Source: Microbispora siamensis (GTDB taxonomy: Bacteria > Actinomycetota > Actinomycetes > Streptosporangiales > Streptosporangiaceae). Taken from it: a stretch of 64,000 bases of DNA. The stretch covers positions 96,082 through 160,081 of the forward strand of contig NZ_BOOF01000032.1 in NCBI RefSeq assembly GCF_016863095.1, read 5' to 3'. The notes under the pieces are model-generated. The model searched no databases. It saw nothing but the letters and a program-made list of their open reading frames with translations, and was not told the origin of the DNA. Position numbers and translations under genes: made by a program. Position 1 is the stretch's first letter. Each line of letters opens with the position of its first letter. Below are positions 34,450 through 43,445 of this stretch, in pieces.

Positions 34450-35199
34450 TTACTCGTACGGCTCGCTCGGCTGCGGGATCTGCGTCACCCGGCCGGCGGT
34501 CATCTCCGGGGGCACGGTACCGTTCGGGATCTTGCGGGATCGTGGCGGGACCCAGGTGCCGGTCACCTCGACCCAGGTGTCGTCGGGCGGTGGAGCGGCG
34601 CCGAGCACGGCCACCTTGAGGGCGATGGCGTCGGCCGCGCAGCAGCTCATCTGCATGCGGGTGACGTACCAGCGGTCTTTCTTCTTCGACCGTACGACGA
34701 AGCCGGTCAGGCGGACCTTCTTGCCGGTGAGCGTGCGCTTGCGGAAGTCCCAGGCCCGGCCGATGAACTCGCCCACGGCCATCGGAGTGATCTTCTCGCC
34801 GGAGAGCGGGACGTAGGAGCCGGCCGTCGCCGGCGGCCGGATGGGCGCGTCCTCGCCACGAGCGGCGAAGGCGCCCAACGCGGGAGGCGCGATCAGGATG
34901 ATCGCGAAGACGGGCAGGGAGAGCAGCCAGCCCACCTTCGGCGCCTGCGTGTGGTCGTGGCCCTCGGCGTGCTTCCCCCGCTGTTCGTGGACGTGTTCGT
35001 CGTGAGCGTTCGCGTACGGACGCCGCCACTCCTGGACGAGGCCGATGATCCCGAGGGCGAGGACGACCACCCCTGCGGCGAGCAGGAAGGGGCGGAAGCC
35101 GGGTTTCACGTAGTTGAGGTACGACCTGGTCAGGGCGGTTATCCAGAGCACGACGCCGCCGAGCAGGGTCAGCACGAGACTCTGGGACATGCGGCTCAC
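34450..35199 (-). CDS. DUF1980 / TIGR03943-family membrane protein with His-rich loop
   Basis: A 249-residue protein with two or three N-terminal helices. A histidine-rich loop follows at about 64-83 (HDEHVHEQRGKHAEGHDH), then another helix and an extracellular DUF1980 domain with MSCCAADA. DUF1980 proteins pair with COG0701 permeases, and the pair is found with COG0523 and zinc genes. The seven histidines and the Cys-Cys suggest metal binding. GTG 35199 overlaps the permease stop (GTGA); ATG 35190 is another option. It is the last gene of the znu operon. Transport role is inferred. Confidence 0.82.
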   Translation of the reverse strand: MSRMSQSLVLTLLGGVVLWITALTRSYLNYVKPGFRPFLLAAGVVVLALGIIGLVQEWRRPYANAHDEHVHEQRGKHAEGHDHTQAPKVGWLLSLPVFAIILIAPPALGAFAARGEDAPIRPPATAGSYVPLSGEKITPMAVGEFIGRAWDFRKRTLTGKKVRLTGFVVRSKKKDRWYVTRMQMSCCAADAIALKVAVLGAAPPPDDTWVEVTGTWVPPRSRKIPNGTVPPEMTAGRVTQIPQPSEPYE

Positions 35200-36218
35200 A
35201 GGAGGACTCCTCCGAGCGCCGAACTGACCATGACGGCGAGCAGGAACGTCAGCGGGACGAACCGCATCGCGAAGGCCCGGCCGAAGGTTCCCGCCTGCAG
35301 GGCGATGAGCTTCAGGTCGACCATCGGCCCGACGACCAGGAACGCCAGCTTCGCCGTGGGGGAGAACGCGGTCAGCGAGGCCGCGACGAACGCGTCGGCC
35401 TCCGAGCAGATCGACAGCACGACCGCGAGAAGCGCGAGCACGACCGCCGACAGCACCGGGACGCCCGCCACCGAGGCCAGCCAGGTGCGGGGCACGATCA
35501 CGTTGAGCGTGGCCGCGGTGATCCCGCCGATCACCAGGAACCCGCCCGCGTGGAGAAGGTCATGCCGCATGGCATCGCGGAACTCGGCCCACTTCGAGCC
35601 GCCCCGGGCCGTACGGGACGGCACCCGCAGCCACGACGACCGGCCGAAGCGCAGCCACAGCCAGCCGGCCGCGACCGCCACCAGGAGCGAGGCGGCGAAC
35701 CGGGCCACGGCCATCATCGGCTGTCCGGGGAACGCCACGGCCGTGGCGACCACGACCACGGGGTTGACGGCGGGCGACGACAACAGGAACGCCAGCGCGG
35801 CCGCCGGGGTGACCCCACGCGACATCAGCCCCGAGGCGACCGGGACCGAGGCGCACTCGCAGCCCGGCAGCACCGCTCCGGCCGCCCCCGCTACAGGGAC
35901 GGCGGCGTAGGGATTGCGGGGCAGGGCCTTCGTCCAGAACGACGGCGGGACGAAGGCCGCGATGGCCGCCGACAGCAGCACGCCGAAGACGAGAAACGGC
36001 AGCGCCTGCACGCAGATCGCCACGAAGACGGTCGCCCAGGTCTGCAGCGCCGGGGCTGTGAGCAGGGGGGTCAGCACCAGGCGGCCGACGACGAGAAGCG
36101 CGGCGAGCAGCGCGAACAGCCGGGGTGCCGCCGGAGGTGCGGCCGATCTGCGTCCCCATTCCGGGGGTGGTATCTCTGTCGACGACTCCACCGCGACCCG
36201 GTCTGACATGCGCCTCAT
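35196..36218 (-). CDS. COG0701 (DUF318) predicted permease
   Basis: A 340-residue membrane protein with about eight helices and the family motif PGCECASVPVASGLMSRG. It then has the repeat-like SSPAVNPVVVVATAVAFPG and ICSEADAFVAASL. The gene follows znuB after 23 bases and overlaps the DUF1980 gene. Permeases of this family are thought to export or exchange metals or small solutes. With the Zur-box-like site ahead of znuA, a zinc role is likely but unproved. The second in-frame ATG at 36209 has a better GGATGAGG spacing and may be the true start. Confidence 0.82.
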   Translation of the reverse strand: MRRMSDRVAVESSTEIPPPEWGRRSAAPPAAPRLFALLAALLVVGRLVLTPLLTAPALQTWATVFVAICVQALPFLVFGVLLSAAIAAFVPPSFWTKALPRNPYAAVPVAGAAGAVLPGCECASVPVASGLMSRGVTPAAALAFLLSSPAVNPVVVVATAVAFPGQPMMAVARFAASLLVAVAAGWLWLRFGRSSWLRVPSRTARGGSKWAEFRDAMRHDLLHAGGFLVIGGITAATLNVIVPRTWLASVAGVPVLSAVVLALLAVVLSICSEADAFVAASLTAFSPTAKLAFLVVGPMVDLKLIALQAGTFGRAFAMRFVPLTFLLAVMVSSALGGVLL

Positions 36219-36241
36219 CCTGGCAGAACTTCCCGGTGATC

Positions 36242-37132
36242 CTAGGGTCGCACGAGACCGGCAACCGGAGTCGCGCGTCGGCGTGACCAGCCGGTACGGG
36301 CGCGTACGGCGCCGACGGCGCGGCAGGCCAGGTAGATGACGAAGGCGATGGTGGTGACGTACGGGCTGATCGGGATGCTGCTGCCCAACGCGATGAGGAT
36401 GCCGCCGACCACGGACGTGACGGCGAACAGGACGCTGAGCAGGGGGATCAGGCGGGGGGAGGCGGTCACCCGGGTGGCGGCGGCCGCAGGGGTGACCACC
36501 AGGGCGAGCACCAGCAGAGCGCCGACGATCTGGATGGTCGTGGCCACGGCGAGGCCCAGCACCAGGGTGAAGACAGGGGACAGAGCGCGTACGGGCACGC
36601 CGCGGGCGGCGGCGACGTCCGGATCGAGGCTGGCGAAGGTCAGCGGGCGCCAGACGACCGCCAGAGCGAGCAGGACGACGACCGACACGCCGATCAGCCA
36701 GGCCGTCTGCGGGGTGTCCACGGCCACGATCTGTCCGGTGAGCAGCCCGAACTTGTTGGCGGCGCGGCCTTTGTACAGCGACAGGAACAGCACGCCGAGT
36801 CCCAGTCCGAACGGCATCAGGACGCCGATGGCGGAGTTGCGGTCCCGGACGCGTACTCCCATGGCGCCGATGACCGCGGCGGCGAGGATCGATCCGGCCA
36901 GGGATCCTGCCACCACGTTCACCCCGAGCAGGAGCGCGGCCGCCGCGCCGGCGAAGGACAGCTCGGCGATCCCGTGCACGGCGAAGGCCAGGTCCCGCAT
37001 CATCACGAACGTGCTGATCAGGCCGCCGACCACACCGAGCACGGCCGCGGCGATGATCGAGTTGGCGACGAGGGCCAGCAGCTGTCCATAGTCGTCGTAG
37101 TTGAAGATCTGGTGCCAGATGCCGGTGCTCAT
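36242..37132 (-). CDS. znuB: Zinc ABC transporter permease ZnuB
   Basis: A 296-residue ABC-3 family permease with about eight helices. Typical blocks are ALVANSIIAAAVLGVVGGLI, RDLAFAVHGIAELSFAGAAA and LVLALVVTPAAAATRVTASP. It is the membrane channel for zinc taken from the ZnuA lipoprotein. ATG 37132 overlaps the znuC stop by four bases. The C-terminus is arginine-rich and cytoplasmic. Confidence 0.94.
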   Translation of the reverse strand: MSTGIWHQIFNYDDYGQLLALVANSIIAAAVLGVVGGLISTFVMMRDLAFAVHGIAELSFAGAAAALLLGVNVVAGSLAGSILAAAVIGAMGVRVRDRNSAIGVLMPFGLGLGVLFLSLYKGRAANKFGLLTGQIVAVDTPQTAWLIGVSVVVLLALAVVWRPLTFASLDPDVAAARGVPVRALSPVFTLVLGLAVATTIQIVGALLVLALVVTPAAAATRVTASPRLIPLLSVLFAVTSVVGGILIALGSSIPISPYVTTIAFVIYLACRAVGAVRARTGWSRRRATPVAGLVRP

Positions 37133-37980
37133 GACTGAACGCCTCCAGCAGGATCGGCGTGGTGCGGGATGGGGGCGCCGGCGATCAGGTAGCGGCCGTG
37201 GGCCCGGACCACCTCGACCGGGCCGCCGTACAGGTCGGACAGAACGGCGGACGTCATCACCTCGTCGGGGGTGCCGACTCGGAATCGGCCCCCGGCCAGG
37301 TACAGAACCCGGTCGACCAGTGGCAGGACCGGGTTGAGTTCGTGGGTGACGAAGAGCACGGCGGTGTCGCGGGTGCGCCGCCGCCGGTCGAGCAGGTCGA
37401 CGATCGCGTGCTGGTGGTGCGGGTCGAGCGAGAGGAGCGGCTCGTCGCACAGCAGAAGCGCGGGATCGGTGGCCAGGGCCTGGGCGATGCGCACCCGCTG
37501 CTGCTCGCCGCCGGACAGCAGGCCGAGGGGCATGTCCGCGTACTCGTGCGCGCCCACCTCGGTCAGCAGGTCGTCGATGCGACGCCGCAGCCCTCTGCCG
37601 CCGAGGGGCAGGCCCCAGCGATGGCCGTCGACGCCGAGCCGTACGAGGTCGCGGGCGCGCAGCGGCGTGTGCGGGGCGACGGCGCGCTGCTGGGGGATGT
37701 AGCCGATCAGATCGCCGCCCCGCCGGGGCGGGCGGCCGTCGATCAGCAGGGTCCCGGCGGAGAGAGGCACCTGGCCCAGGACGGCGTGCAGCAGGCTGGT
37801 CTTGCCCGATCCGTTGGGCCCCAGCACGGCGACGAACTCGCCGCGGCGCAGCTCCAGATCCAGCCCGGACCACAGCACGCGCTCGCCACGGCGCAGTTCC
37901 GCATCGGTCAGGCTGAGGACGACGGGTGTTCCGCCGGTGGAGGCGGCCCGCGGTGCGATGGTGCCCGACTGCTCGGTCAT
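37129..37980 (-). CDS. znuC: Zinc ABC transporter ATPase ZnuC
   Basis: A 283-residue ATPase with Walker A GPNGSGKTS, signature LSGGEQQRVRIAQAL and Walker B ALLLCDEPLLSLD, then the switch histidine in VLFVTHELN. It drives uptake through ZnuB. The start overlaps the znuA stop by four bases and its stop overlaps the znuB start. Order is znuA-znuC-znuB. Confidence 0.94.
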   Translation of the reverse strand: MTEQSGTIAPRAASTGGTPVVLSLTDAELRRGERVLWSGLDLELRRGEFVAVLGPNGSGKTSLLHAVLGQVPLSAGTLLIDGRPPRRGGDLIGYIPQQRAVAPHTPLRARDLVRLGVDGHRWGLPLGGRGLRRRIDDLLTEVGAHEYADMPLGLLSGGEQQRVRIAQALATDPALLLCDEPLLSLDPHHQHAIVDLLDRRRRTRDTAVLFVTHELNPVLPLVDRVLYLAGGRFRVGTPDEVMTSAVLSDLYGGPVEVVRAHGRYLIAGAPIPHHADPAGGVQS

Positions 37981-38924
37981 CGGCCCAGGGCCTTGCCGAG
38001 CGCGTCGAGGTTGGCGGTCATCCAGCCGATGTAGTCCTTCCCGGAGGGCAGGGTCTCGGTGACCGGGACGACGGGGATGCCGTTGCCGGTCGCCGCTTCC
38101 CGGACCTTCTCGGTCTCCGGGCCGGCGGTCTGGGAGTTGTAGACCAGGGCCTGCACCTTCTTGCCGGTGAACAGGGCGAGGGTGTCCCGCAGGACGCGGG
38201 GGGAGACGTCGTTGCCTTCCTCGATGGCCTCGCTGAACTCCTCGGGGGCGGCGTTGGTCAGGCCACAGGCCTCGATCATGTACAGCGGGACCGGCTCGGT
38301 GATCGCCACGGCGGTGCCCTTCGCGGTCTGGGCGATGACCGCCTCCTGCTCCTCCAGCGACTTGAGCTTCTGCTTGAAGGTCTCGGCTCCGGCGGTGAAG
38401 GCGGCGGCTCCGGAGGGATCGGCCTTGCCCAGCGCGGCGGCGATGGAGTCGGCCAGCCGCGCGACGGACGGGAAGTCGTACCAGACGTGCTCGTTGAGCT
38501 CCTCCCCGGCGGCCGCGGTCTTCCCGGAGAGCTCGACCGCGTTCAGCACCTGGGCGGAGGTGTTGCCGGCGGCGTCGCGCATCGTGTCCATGAAGTCGTC
38601 GTAGCCGCCGCCGTTCTCGACGATCACCTTGGCCTTGGACAGCGCCAGCTGGTTCTGCGGATTGGCCTCGAAGGAGTGCGGGTCCTGGTCGGGGCTGGCG
38701 ATGAACGAGGTCACCGCGACCTTGTCGCCGCCGATCTGCCGGACGATGTCGCCGTACACGTTGGTGGACGTCACCACGGAGATCGCGGCGGGGGAGACGG
38801 ATCCGCTCGCGTCCGGCTCGGCCGATCCCGTGGGGGAGGACGATCCCCCGCACCCGGTCAGCAGCACAGAAGCCAGGCCGGCGAGGACGAGCACGGAGGG
38901 ACGACGCAAGGGGGAGGCGTACAT
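37977..38924 (-). CDS. znuA: Zinc-binding lipoprotein ZnuA
   Basis: A 315-residue cluster A-I metal-binding lipoprotein. The signal peptide ends in lipobox LLTGC (Cys25). Metal-ligand regions are SPDQDPHSFEANPQ and LNEHVWYDFP. The third ligand, usually His, falls in ITEPVPLYMIEACGL, where Glu seems to take its place. There is no long His-rich loop. ATG 38924 follows ACAAGG. An upstream in-frame TTG (38948) would overlap the Zur-like operator and is unlikely. First gene of the znuACB-permease-DUF1980 operon. Confidence 0.93.
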   Translation of the reverse strand: MYASPLRRPSVLVLAGLASVLLTGCGGSSSPTGSAEPDASGSVSPAAISVVTSTNVYGDIVRQIGGDKVAVTSFIASPDQDPHSFEANPQNQLALSKAKVIVENGGGYDDFMDTMRDAAGNTSAQVLNAVELSGKTAAAGEELNEHVWYDFPSVARLADSIAAALGKADPSGAAAFTAGAETFKQKLKSLEEQEAVIAQTAKGTAVAITEPVPLYMIEACGLTNAAPEEFSEAIEEGNDVSPRVLRDTLALFTGKKVQALVYNSQTAGPETEKVREAATGNGIPVVPVTETLPSGKDYIGWMTANLDALGKALGR

Positions 38925-38940
38925 GTCGATCCTTGTCGGT

Positions 38941-38959
38941 AATGACAACGGTTTTCATT
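38941..38959. promoter_or_regulatory. Zur-box-like operator of the znu operon
   Basis: AATGACAACGGTTTTCATT is an inverted repeat of nine-base arms around one G, with 8 of 9 pairs. It lies 17 bases upstream of the znuA ATG and differs by one base from 1745-1763 at the ribosomal protein divergon. Position over the znuA leader suits repression by zinc-loaded Zur. Confidence 0.88.
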
Positions 38960-39158
38960 TGCAAACCTAGCATCGCCGCCTGGATCGGCCGTAATGGGGG
39001 CAGGACGCAGAGCATCACCGTCCGGCTGTTCGAGGTGGACGGTCGTCGAACTCAGCTTGCCGCCGGCGCTCTGGACGTCGGCATAGATCTCTCCCGTGCC
39101 GTTCTGGCCACCGTCGTGAAGAGGGGTGGCTCGTCGGGGTCGGGCTGGCGCGGCTCCT

Positions 39159-39743
39159 TCAGGAGGGATCGCGGGCGAGCAGGCCGTCGACGAGGAGTTG
39201 CAGCATTCGGCTGGCCTGGTCGCTGTCGGCGGCGGTCAGCATGATGCCCGCCATGCTGGCCGAGACGTCGGCCGGTTGGACGTCGGCACGCAGGCTGCCG
39301 TCGATTCGGCCGGCGTCGAGGATGGCGGCGATGGCGCCGTTGAGGTGCTCGCGGGTCTGGGCGGAGCTGATCGCACCGCTGGCGATCACCGCCCGCAGGG
39401 CCTCGGCCATGCCGTGTTTCGTGGCGACGAAGTCCTGGTAGCGGCGCATCCATTCGCGCATGGCGTCGGCCGGCGAGTGCTCGGCGACCAGGCGCGTGGC
39501 CATGGCGCAGAGACGGGCGAGTTCACTGCGGTAGACCTCCTCGACCAGGGCTTCGCGGGACGGGAAGTTGCGGTAGAGAGTGCCGACGCCGACTCCCGCC
39601 TCCTGGGCGATGGTCTCGATCTTGACGGGGTCCGCACCGCCGGCGGTCAGCGCGCGGGTGGCGGCGTCGATGATGCGCTGCCGGTTGCGCTGGGCGTCCC
39701 TGCGCGCGCCGGGGCGTCGTTCGAGCTCGGAAACTGCGATCAC
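39159..39743 (-). CDS. TetR-family repressor of the adjacent reductase
   Basis: A 194-residue TetR regulator. The helix-turn-helix reads IETIAQEAGVGVGTLYRNFP near residues 30-50, and the C-terminal ligand domain is of the TetR_C SbtR-like type. GTG 39743 is preferred because longer frames would run through both operators and the divergent promoter. It probably represses itself and the aldo-keto reductase at 39839 through the two palindromes between them. The ligand is unknown. It is probably not part of the zinc block. The 215 bases down to the znu operator show nothing recognizable. Confidence 0.9.
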   Translation of the reverse strand: MIAVSELERRPGARRDAQRNRQRIIDAATRALTAGGADPVKIETIAQEAGVGVGTLYRNFPSREALVEEVYRSELARLCAMATRLVAEHSPADAMREWMRRYQDFVATKHGMAEALRAVIASGAISSAQTREHLNGAIAAILDAGRIDGSLRADVQPADVSASMAGIMLTAADSDQASRMLQLLVDGLLARDPS

Positions 39744-39751
39744 CTCACAAA

Positions 39752-39809
39752 CGGAATCGGTTCCGGTTCTGCTAGGGTGGGCCTGAGTCAAGCGGAATCG
39801 GTTCCGCTT
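39752..39809. promoter_or_regulatory. Twin TetR operators
   Basis: CGGAATCGGTTCCG occurs at 39752-39765 and again at 39793-39806. The second is extended to AAGCGGAA-TCGG-TTCCGCTT (39790-39809) with perfect eight-base arms. Centres are 41 bases apart, about four helical turns. They fill the 95-base gap between the divergent TetR gene and aldo-keto reductase. Confidence 0.85.
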
Positions 39810-39838
39810 ATGGTCATCGTATCCGGAGGGCCGCGACC

Positions 39839-40717
39839 ATGACCACATCCCAAGCGAACGCGTACGGCAAGCTGGGCGAGCACGATGTCCTGCGGGTCGG
39901 CTTCGGTGCCATGCAACTGGAACACGCCGACCCCGCCGACGCCGTCAAGGTTCTGCACCGCGCGGTCGAACTCGGCGTCGACCACATCGACACGGCCCAG
40001 TTCTACGGCCCGGTCAACGAACTGATCAGGACCGCCTTACATCCGTACGCCGACCGCCTGCAAATCGTCACAAAGGTCGGCGCGGTGACCCATCCCACCG
40101 AGCGACTGGTCGCCGCCCAGAAGCCGGCGCAACTGCGGGCGCAGGTCGAGGAGAACCTGCGCACCCTCGGCGCCGAACACCTCGCGGTCGTCAATCTTCG
40201 CCGGGCCGACACTCCGCCGGGCATCACCGCCACCGGTGACCAGGTGGTCGACCTCGACAGCCAACTGGCCGAACTGATCGCCCTGCGCGACGAGGGCAAG
40301 ATCGGCGGAATCGGCCTGAGCCACGTCACCCTCGCCCAGCTGCGACAGGCCCTCCCGGCCGGCATCGCCTGCGTGCAGAACCTCTACAACGTCCTCACCC
40401 GCGACCACGAGGACGTGCTGACCGAGTGCGCCGAGCACGGCATCGCCTGGGTGCCGTACTGTCCGCTCGGATCAGCCTTCGACTGGCTGCCCAGCGTCAC
40501 CGGCAACCCGGTGGTCATCGCGCACGCCGAGCGCCTCGGCATCACCCCGGCTCAGGCCGGACTGGCCTGGCTGCTCGGGCACAGCCCGGCCACCCTGCTG
40601 ATCCCCGGGACCCGCAACCTCGCACACCTGGCCGACAACGTCGCAGTCGCCCGGATCGAGCTGGACCAGGAAGCGACCAGCGCCTTCGACGCGCTGGCAC
40701 AAGACGCCCCCGCCTGA
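39839..40717 (+). CDS. Aldo/keto reductase
   Basis: A 292-residue NADPH-dependent aldo-keto reductase with the TIM-barrel marks ELGVDHIDTAQFYGP (catalytic Asp and Tyr), IVTKVG (Lys) and LIPGTRNLAHLADNVA near the cofactor site. The usual catalytic His is Arg here (VVNLRRAD), which occurs in some subfamilies. GGAGG precedes ATG 39839. It is divergent from its likely TetR repressor. The substrate is unknown; stress or detoxification is a guess. Confidence 0.9.
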   Translation: MTTSQANAYGKLGEHDVLRVGFGAMQLEHADPADAVKVLHRAVELGVDHIDTAQFYGPVNELIRTALHPYADRLQIVTKVGAVTHPTERLVAAQKPAQLRAQVEENLRTLGAEHLAVVNLRRADTPPGITATGDQVVDLDSQLAELIALRDEGKIGGIGLSHVTLAQLRQALPAGIACVQNLYNVLTRDHEDVLTECAEHGIAWVPYCPLGSAFDWLPSVTGNPVVIAHAERLGITPAQAGLAWLLGHSPATLLIPGTRNLAHLADNVAVARIELDQEATSAFDALAQDAPA

Positions 40718-40726
40718 TCTCCGAGA

Positions 40727-40745
40727 CCCGCCGGCTCAACGCGGG
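40727..40745. terminator. Possible hairpin between convergent AKR and LacI genes
   Basis: CCCGC (40727-40731) pairs with GCGGG (40741-40745) across nine bases, in the 56-base gap between convergent stops. The stem is short and has no T-run, so support is modest. Confidence 0.35.
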
Positions 40746-40773
40746 ACGCCGTTCAGACCGGACGACCCGGAGC

Positions 40774-41805
40774 TCAAGACGTGGCTGGGCCGGTGCTTTC
40801 CCGGACGACCAGCTCGGGCTGAACCAGATGTCGCCGGGCCGGCCGGCCGCCGGCGATGCGCTCGCGCAGGAGCGCGAACGCCTGCCGGCCGACGTCGGCG
40901 AAGTTCTGTCGGACGGTGGTGAGCGGGGGCCAGAAGTACGCGGCCTGGGGGATGTCGTCGAAGCCGGCGACGCTGACGTCCCCGGGCACCCGCCGTCCGG
41001 CTTCCCGCAGCGCGCGCAGCAGGCCCATGGCCGTCTCGTCGTTGGCGGCGAGGATCGCGGTGACCTCGGGGCGCCGGGCCAGGCGCCGGCCCAGCTCGTA
41101 CCCGGTTCCGGGGCTCCAGTCGCCGACCAGTGGCTCGGGAACCTCCCGCCCCTCGGCCTCCAGGGTGGCCCGCCAGCCGTCGGCCCGGTCCCGTGCGTCG
41201 ATCCAGTTCGGCGGCCCGGCCACGTGCCAGACCGTGTGGTGGCCGAGGCCGAGCAGATGGCGGGTGGCCCGCGCCGCCGCGGTGTGCTGGTCGACGGCGA
41301 CGGTGGGAACCGGAGCTTCCTCGCCGCCGCCGACGTTGACCACCGGCAGGTCAGAAGGCAGGTGCCGCAGGCCCTCGGCGGCAGACTCGTACGGTGCGAT
41401 GACGACGATCCCGTCGACCGACTGGCGGCGCAGCCGCTCCACGCCCTCCTCGATCGACCCGCGGGTGAGCGCCCTGAGGCTGGCGATGTTCACCAGGTAG
41501 TCGTGTTCGATCGCGGCGTGTTCGATCGCGCGCAGGATGGACGCCGGGCCGTACTGGGTCGTGTCGAAGCTGACCACGCCCAGCATCCCGGACCGGCCGG
41601 TGGCCAGCACGCGGGCCGCGAAGTTGGGGAGGTAGCCGAGCTCCCGTACGGCCGCGAGCACCCGGGCCCGGGTCTCGGGCCGCACCTTCTGCGGGGAGTT
41701 CAGCACGCGCGAGACCGTCATCGCCGACACGCCGGCCAGGGCCGCCACGTCGTCCAACACCGCGGCGCGGGATCGTGGAGCGGGCTCGGGATCGATCGGC
41801 GTCAT
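40774..41805 (-). CDS. LacI-family regulator, arabinoside locus
   Basis: A 343-residue LacI/GalR protein. The helix-turn-helix is LDDVAALAGVSAMTVSRVLN and the hinge region RPETRARVLAAVRELGYLPN. The periplasmic-binding-like domain shows VVSFDTTQYGP and VAGFDDIPQAAYFWPPLTTV. GAGG precedes ATG 41805. It is 94 bases downstream of the GH51 gene and probably in its operon. It is a paralogue of the LacI at 50289. Either may bind the 16-bp operators at 43446-43640; the inducer is probably arabinose or an arabino-oligosaccharide. Confidence 0.93.
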   Translation of the reverse strand: MTPIDPEPAPRSRAAVLDDVAALAGVSAMTVSRVLNSPQKVRPETRARVLAAVRELGYLPNFAARVLATGRSGMLGVVSFDTTQYGPASILRAIEHAAIEHDYLVNIASLRALTRGSIEEGVERLRRQSVDGIVVIAPYESAAEGLRHLPSDLPVVNVGGGEEAPVPTVAVDQHTAAARATRHLLGLGHHTVWHVAGPPNWIDARDRADGWRATLEAEGREVPEPLVGDWSPGTGYELGRRLARRPEVTAILAANDETAMGLLRALREAGRRVPGDVSVAGFDDIPQAAYFWPPLTTVRQNFADVGRQAFALLRERIAGGRPARRHLVQPELVVRESTGPATS

Positions 41806-41899
41806 GACATCGTCCTCGTTTCGCGGCTTCCTACGGCGCTGTTCGGCCGCGAAAGCCCTTCCGGCATCGGAGCCGTGCGGCCGAGGGCCGGCCCGCCCG

Positions 41900-43426
41900 C
41901 TAGGCGAACCGGATGACGTTCCAGGAGACGGGCGGCAGGGTGACGGTCGTACCGTCGGCCGGCAGGGGGCGGGGGGTGACCCGGTCGGGGGTGCCGGCGC
42001 TGTTGCGGGCGTAGACGTCGGGGTCGGTCAGGGTGGTGGCGTCGACGACCCGCGTGACGGGGCCGTCGACGGTGACCGAGAGCGGCCGGTCCACGGATCG
42101 GTTGACGGCGAAGACGACGGTCTGGTCCCCGGTGGTGGTGGCGGTGGCGTGCAGCAGCGGGACCTCGCCGTAGTCGGCGGTGTCGTACGTGGGGCTGTCG
42201 GTCTCGACCCGCAGGACGTCGCCGGTGGCGTGGCGGGCGGCCTGGGCGAAGGGGTGGAAGGTGGTCTGCCGCCAGGCGGGGCCGCCGGGCTCGGTCATGA
42301 TCGGGGCGATGACGTTGACGAGCTGCGCGAGGCAGGCGGCGGTGACGCGGTCGCTGTTGGCGAGCAGGGTGATCAGCAGCGAGCCGACGGCCACGGCGTC
42401 GGCGAGGTGGTAGTGGTCCTCCAGCAACCGGGGTGCCACGGGCCAGTCGGCGGGAACCGGCGCGTTCTGGAAACGGGACTGGTACCAGACGTTCCACTCG
42501 TCGAAGCTCAGGTTGATCTTCTTGCGTGACTTCAGCTTCGCGCCGACGGCGTCGGCGGTCGCGGTCACCGAGTCGATGAAGTGCTGCATGTCGGTCGCGC
42601 AGGCGAGGAACGAGCCGAGGTCGCCGTCCTTCTCCTCGTAGTAGGCGTGGCAGGAGATGTAGTCCACCAGGTCGTAGGTGTGTTCCAGGACGGTGGCCTC
42701 CCAGGCGCCGAAGGTGGGCATGCTCGAGCTGGAGCTGCCGCAGGCGACCAGTTCGAGGGCCGGGTCGTACATCCGCATGGCGCGGGCGGTCTCGGCGGCC
42801 AGGCGGCCGTACTCGGCCGCGTTCTTGTGGCCGATCTGCCAGGGGCCGTCCATCTCGTTGCCCAGGCACCACATACGCACGTCGTACGGACGCTTCGCGC
42901 CGTTGGCCACGCGCAGGTCCGACCAGGCGGTGCCGTTCGGGTGGTTGCAGTATTCGAGCAGGGCGAGAGCCTCGCCCACGCCGCGGGTGCCGAGGTTGAC
43001 GGCCATCATCGGTTCGAGGCCGGCCTTGCGGCACCAGCGCATGAACTCGTCGACGCCGACGCGGTTGGGCTCGGTGCTGTGCCAGGCGAGGTCGAGCCGG
43101 GCCGGGCGCCGCTCGACCGGGCCGACGGCGTCCTCCCAGCGGTGGCCGGAGACGAAGTTGCCGCCGGGGTAGCGGACCGTGGTCACGCCGAGTTCGCGGG
43201 TCAGGGCGAGGACGTCGGTGCGCAAGCCGTCCTCGTCGGCGGTGGGGTGGCCCGGTTCGTAGATGCCGGTGTAGACGCAGCGGCCGAGATGTTCGACGAA
43301 CGTGCCGAACGTCCGCCGCCGGACGGGGGCGACGCGGAATGCGGGGTCGATCGTGAGGCGTGCTTCCAGCACTTGCGCTCCAGAGGGGACACGGACGTCA
43401 CGCCCGCCAGCATCGAGCGGGGACAT
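41900..43426 (-). CDS. GH51 alpha-L-arabinofuranosidase, intracellular
   Basis: A 508-residue family 51 glycoside hydrolase. Marks are FGTFVEHLGRCVYTGIYEPG, the acid/base Glu in WCLGNEMDGPWQ and the nucleophile Glu in NLSFDEWNVWY. A C-terminal beta-sandwich follows. There is no signal peptide, so it acts in the cytoplasm on imported arabino-oligosaccharides. It resembles the other GH51 at 46762. ATG 43426 is the best start; the native N-terminus may be nearer LEARLTIDPAF. It is divergent from the uptake operon, with operators between them. Confidence 0.93.
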   Translation of the reverse strand: MSPLDAGGRDVRVPSGAQVLEARLTIDPAFRVAPVRRRTFGTFVEHLGRCVYTGIYEPGHPTADEDGLRTDVLALTRELGVTTVRYPGGNFVSGHRWEDAVGPVERRPARLDLAWHSTEPNRVGVDEFMRWCRKAGLEPMMAVNLGTRGVGEALALLEYCNHPNGTAWSDLRVANGAKRPYDVRMWCLGNEMDGPWQIGHKNAAEYGRLAAETARAMRMYDPALELVACGSSSSSMPTFGAWEATVLEHTYDLVDYISCHAYYEEKDGDLGSFLACATDMQHFIDSVTATADAVGAKLKSRKKINLSFDEWNVWYQSRFQNAPVPADWPVAPRLLEDHYHLADAVAVGSLLITLLANSDRVTAACLAQLVNVIAPIMTEPGGPAWRQTTFHPFAQAARHATGDVLRVETDSPTYDTADYGEVPLLHATATTTGDQTVVFAVNRSVDRPLSVTVDGPVTRVVDATTLTDPDVYARNSAGTPDRVTPRPLPADGTTVTLPPVSWNVIRFA

Positions 43427-43445
43427 CCCGGGGTCAAGGCAACGG

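Noticed and set aside
38925..38948. Longer znuA from TTG 38948
   Set aside because: That start would lie inside the Zur-box-like repeat; ATG 38924 gives a normal lipoprotein signal peptide.
39744..39848. Longer TetR protein starting at 39848
   Set aside because: It would translate through both operators and overlap the divergent reductase start.
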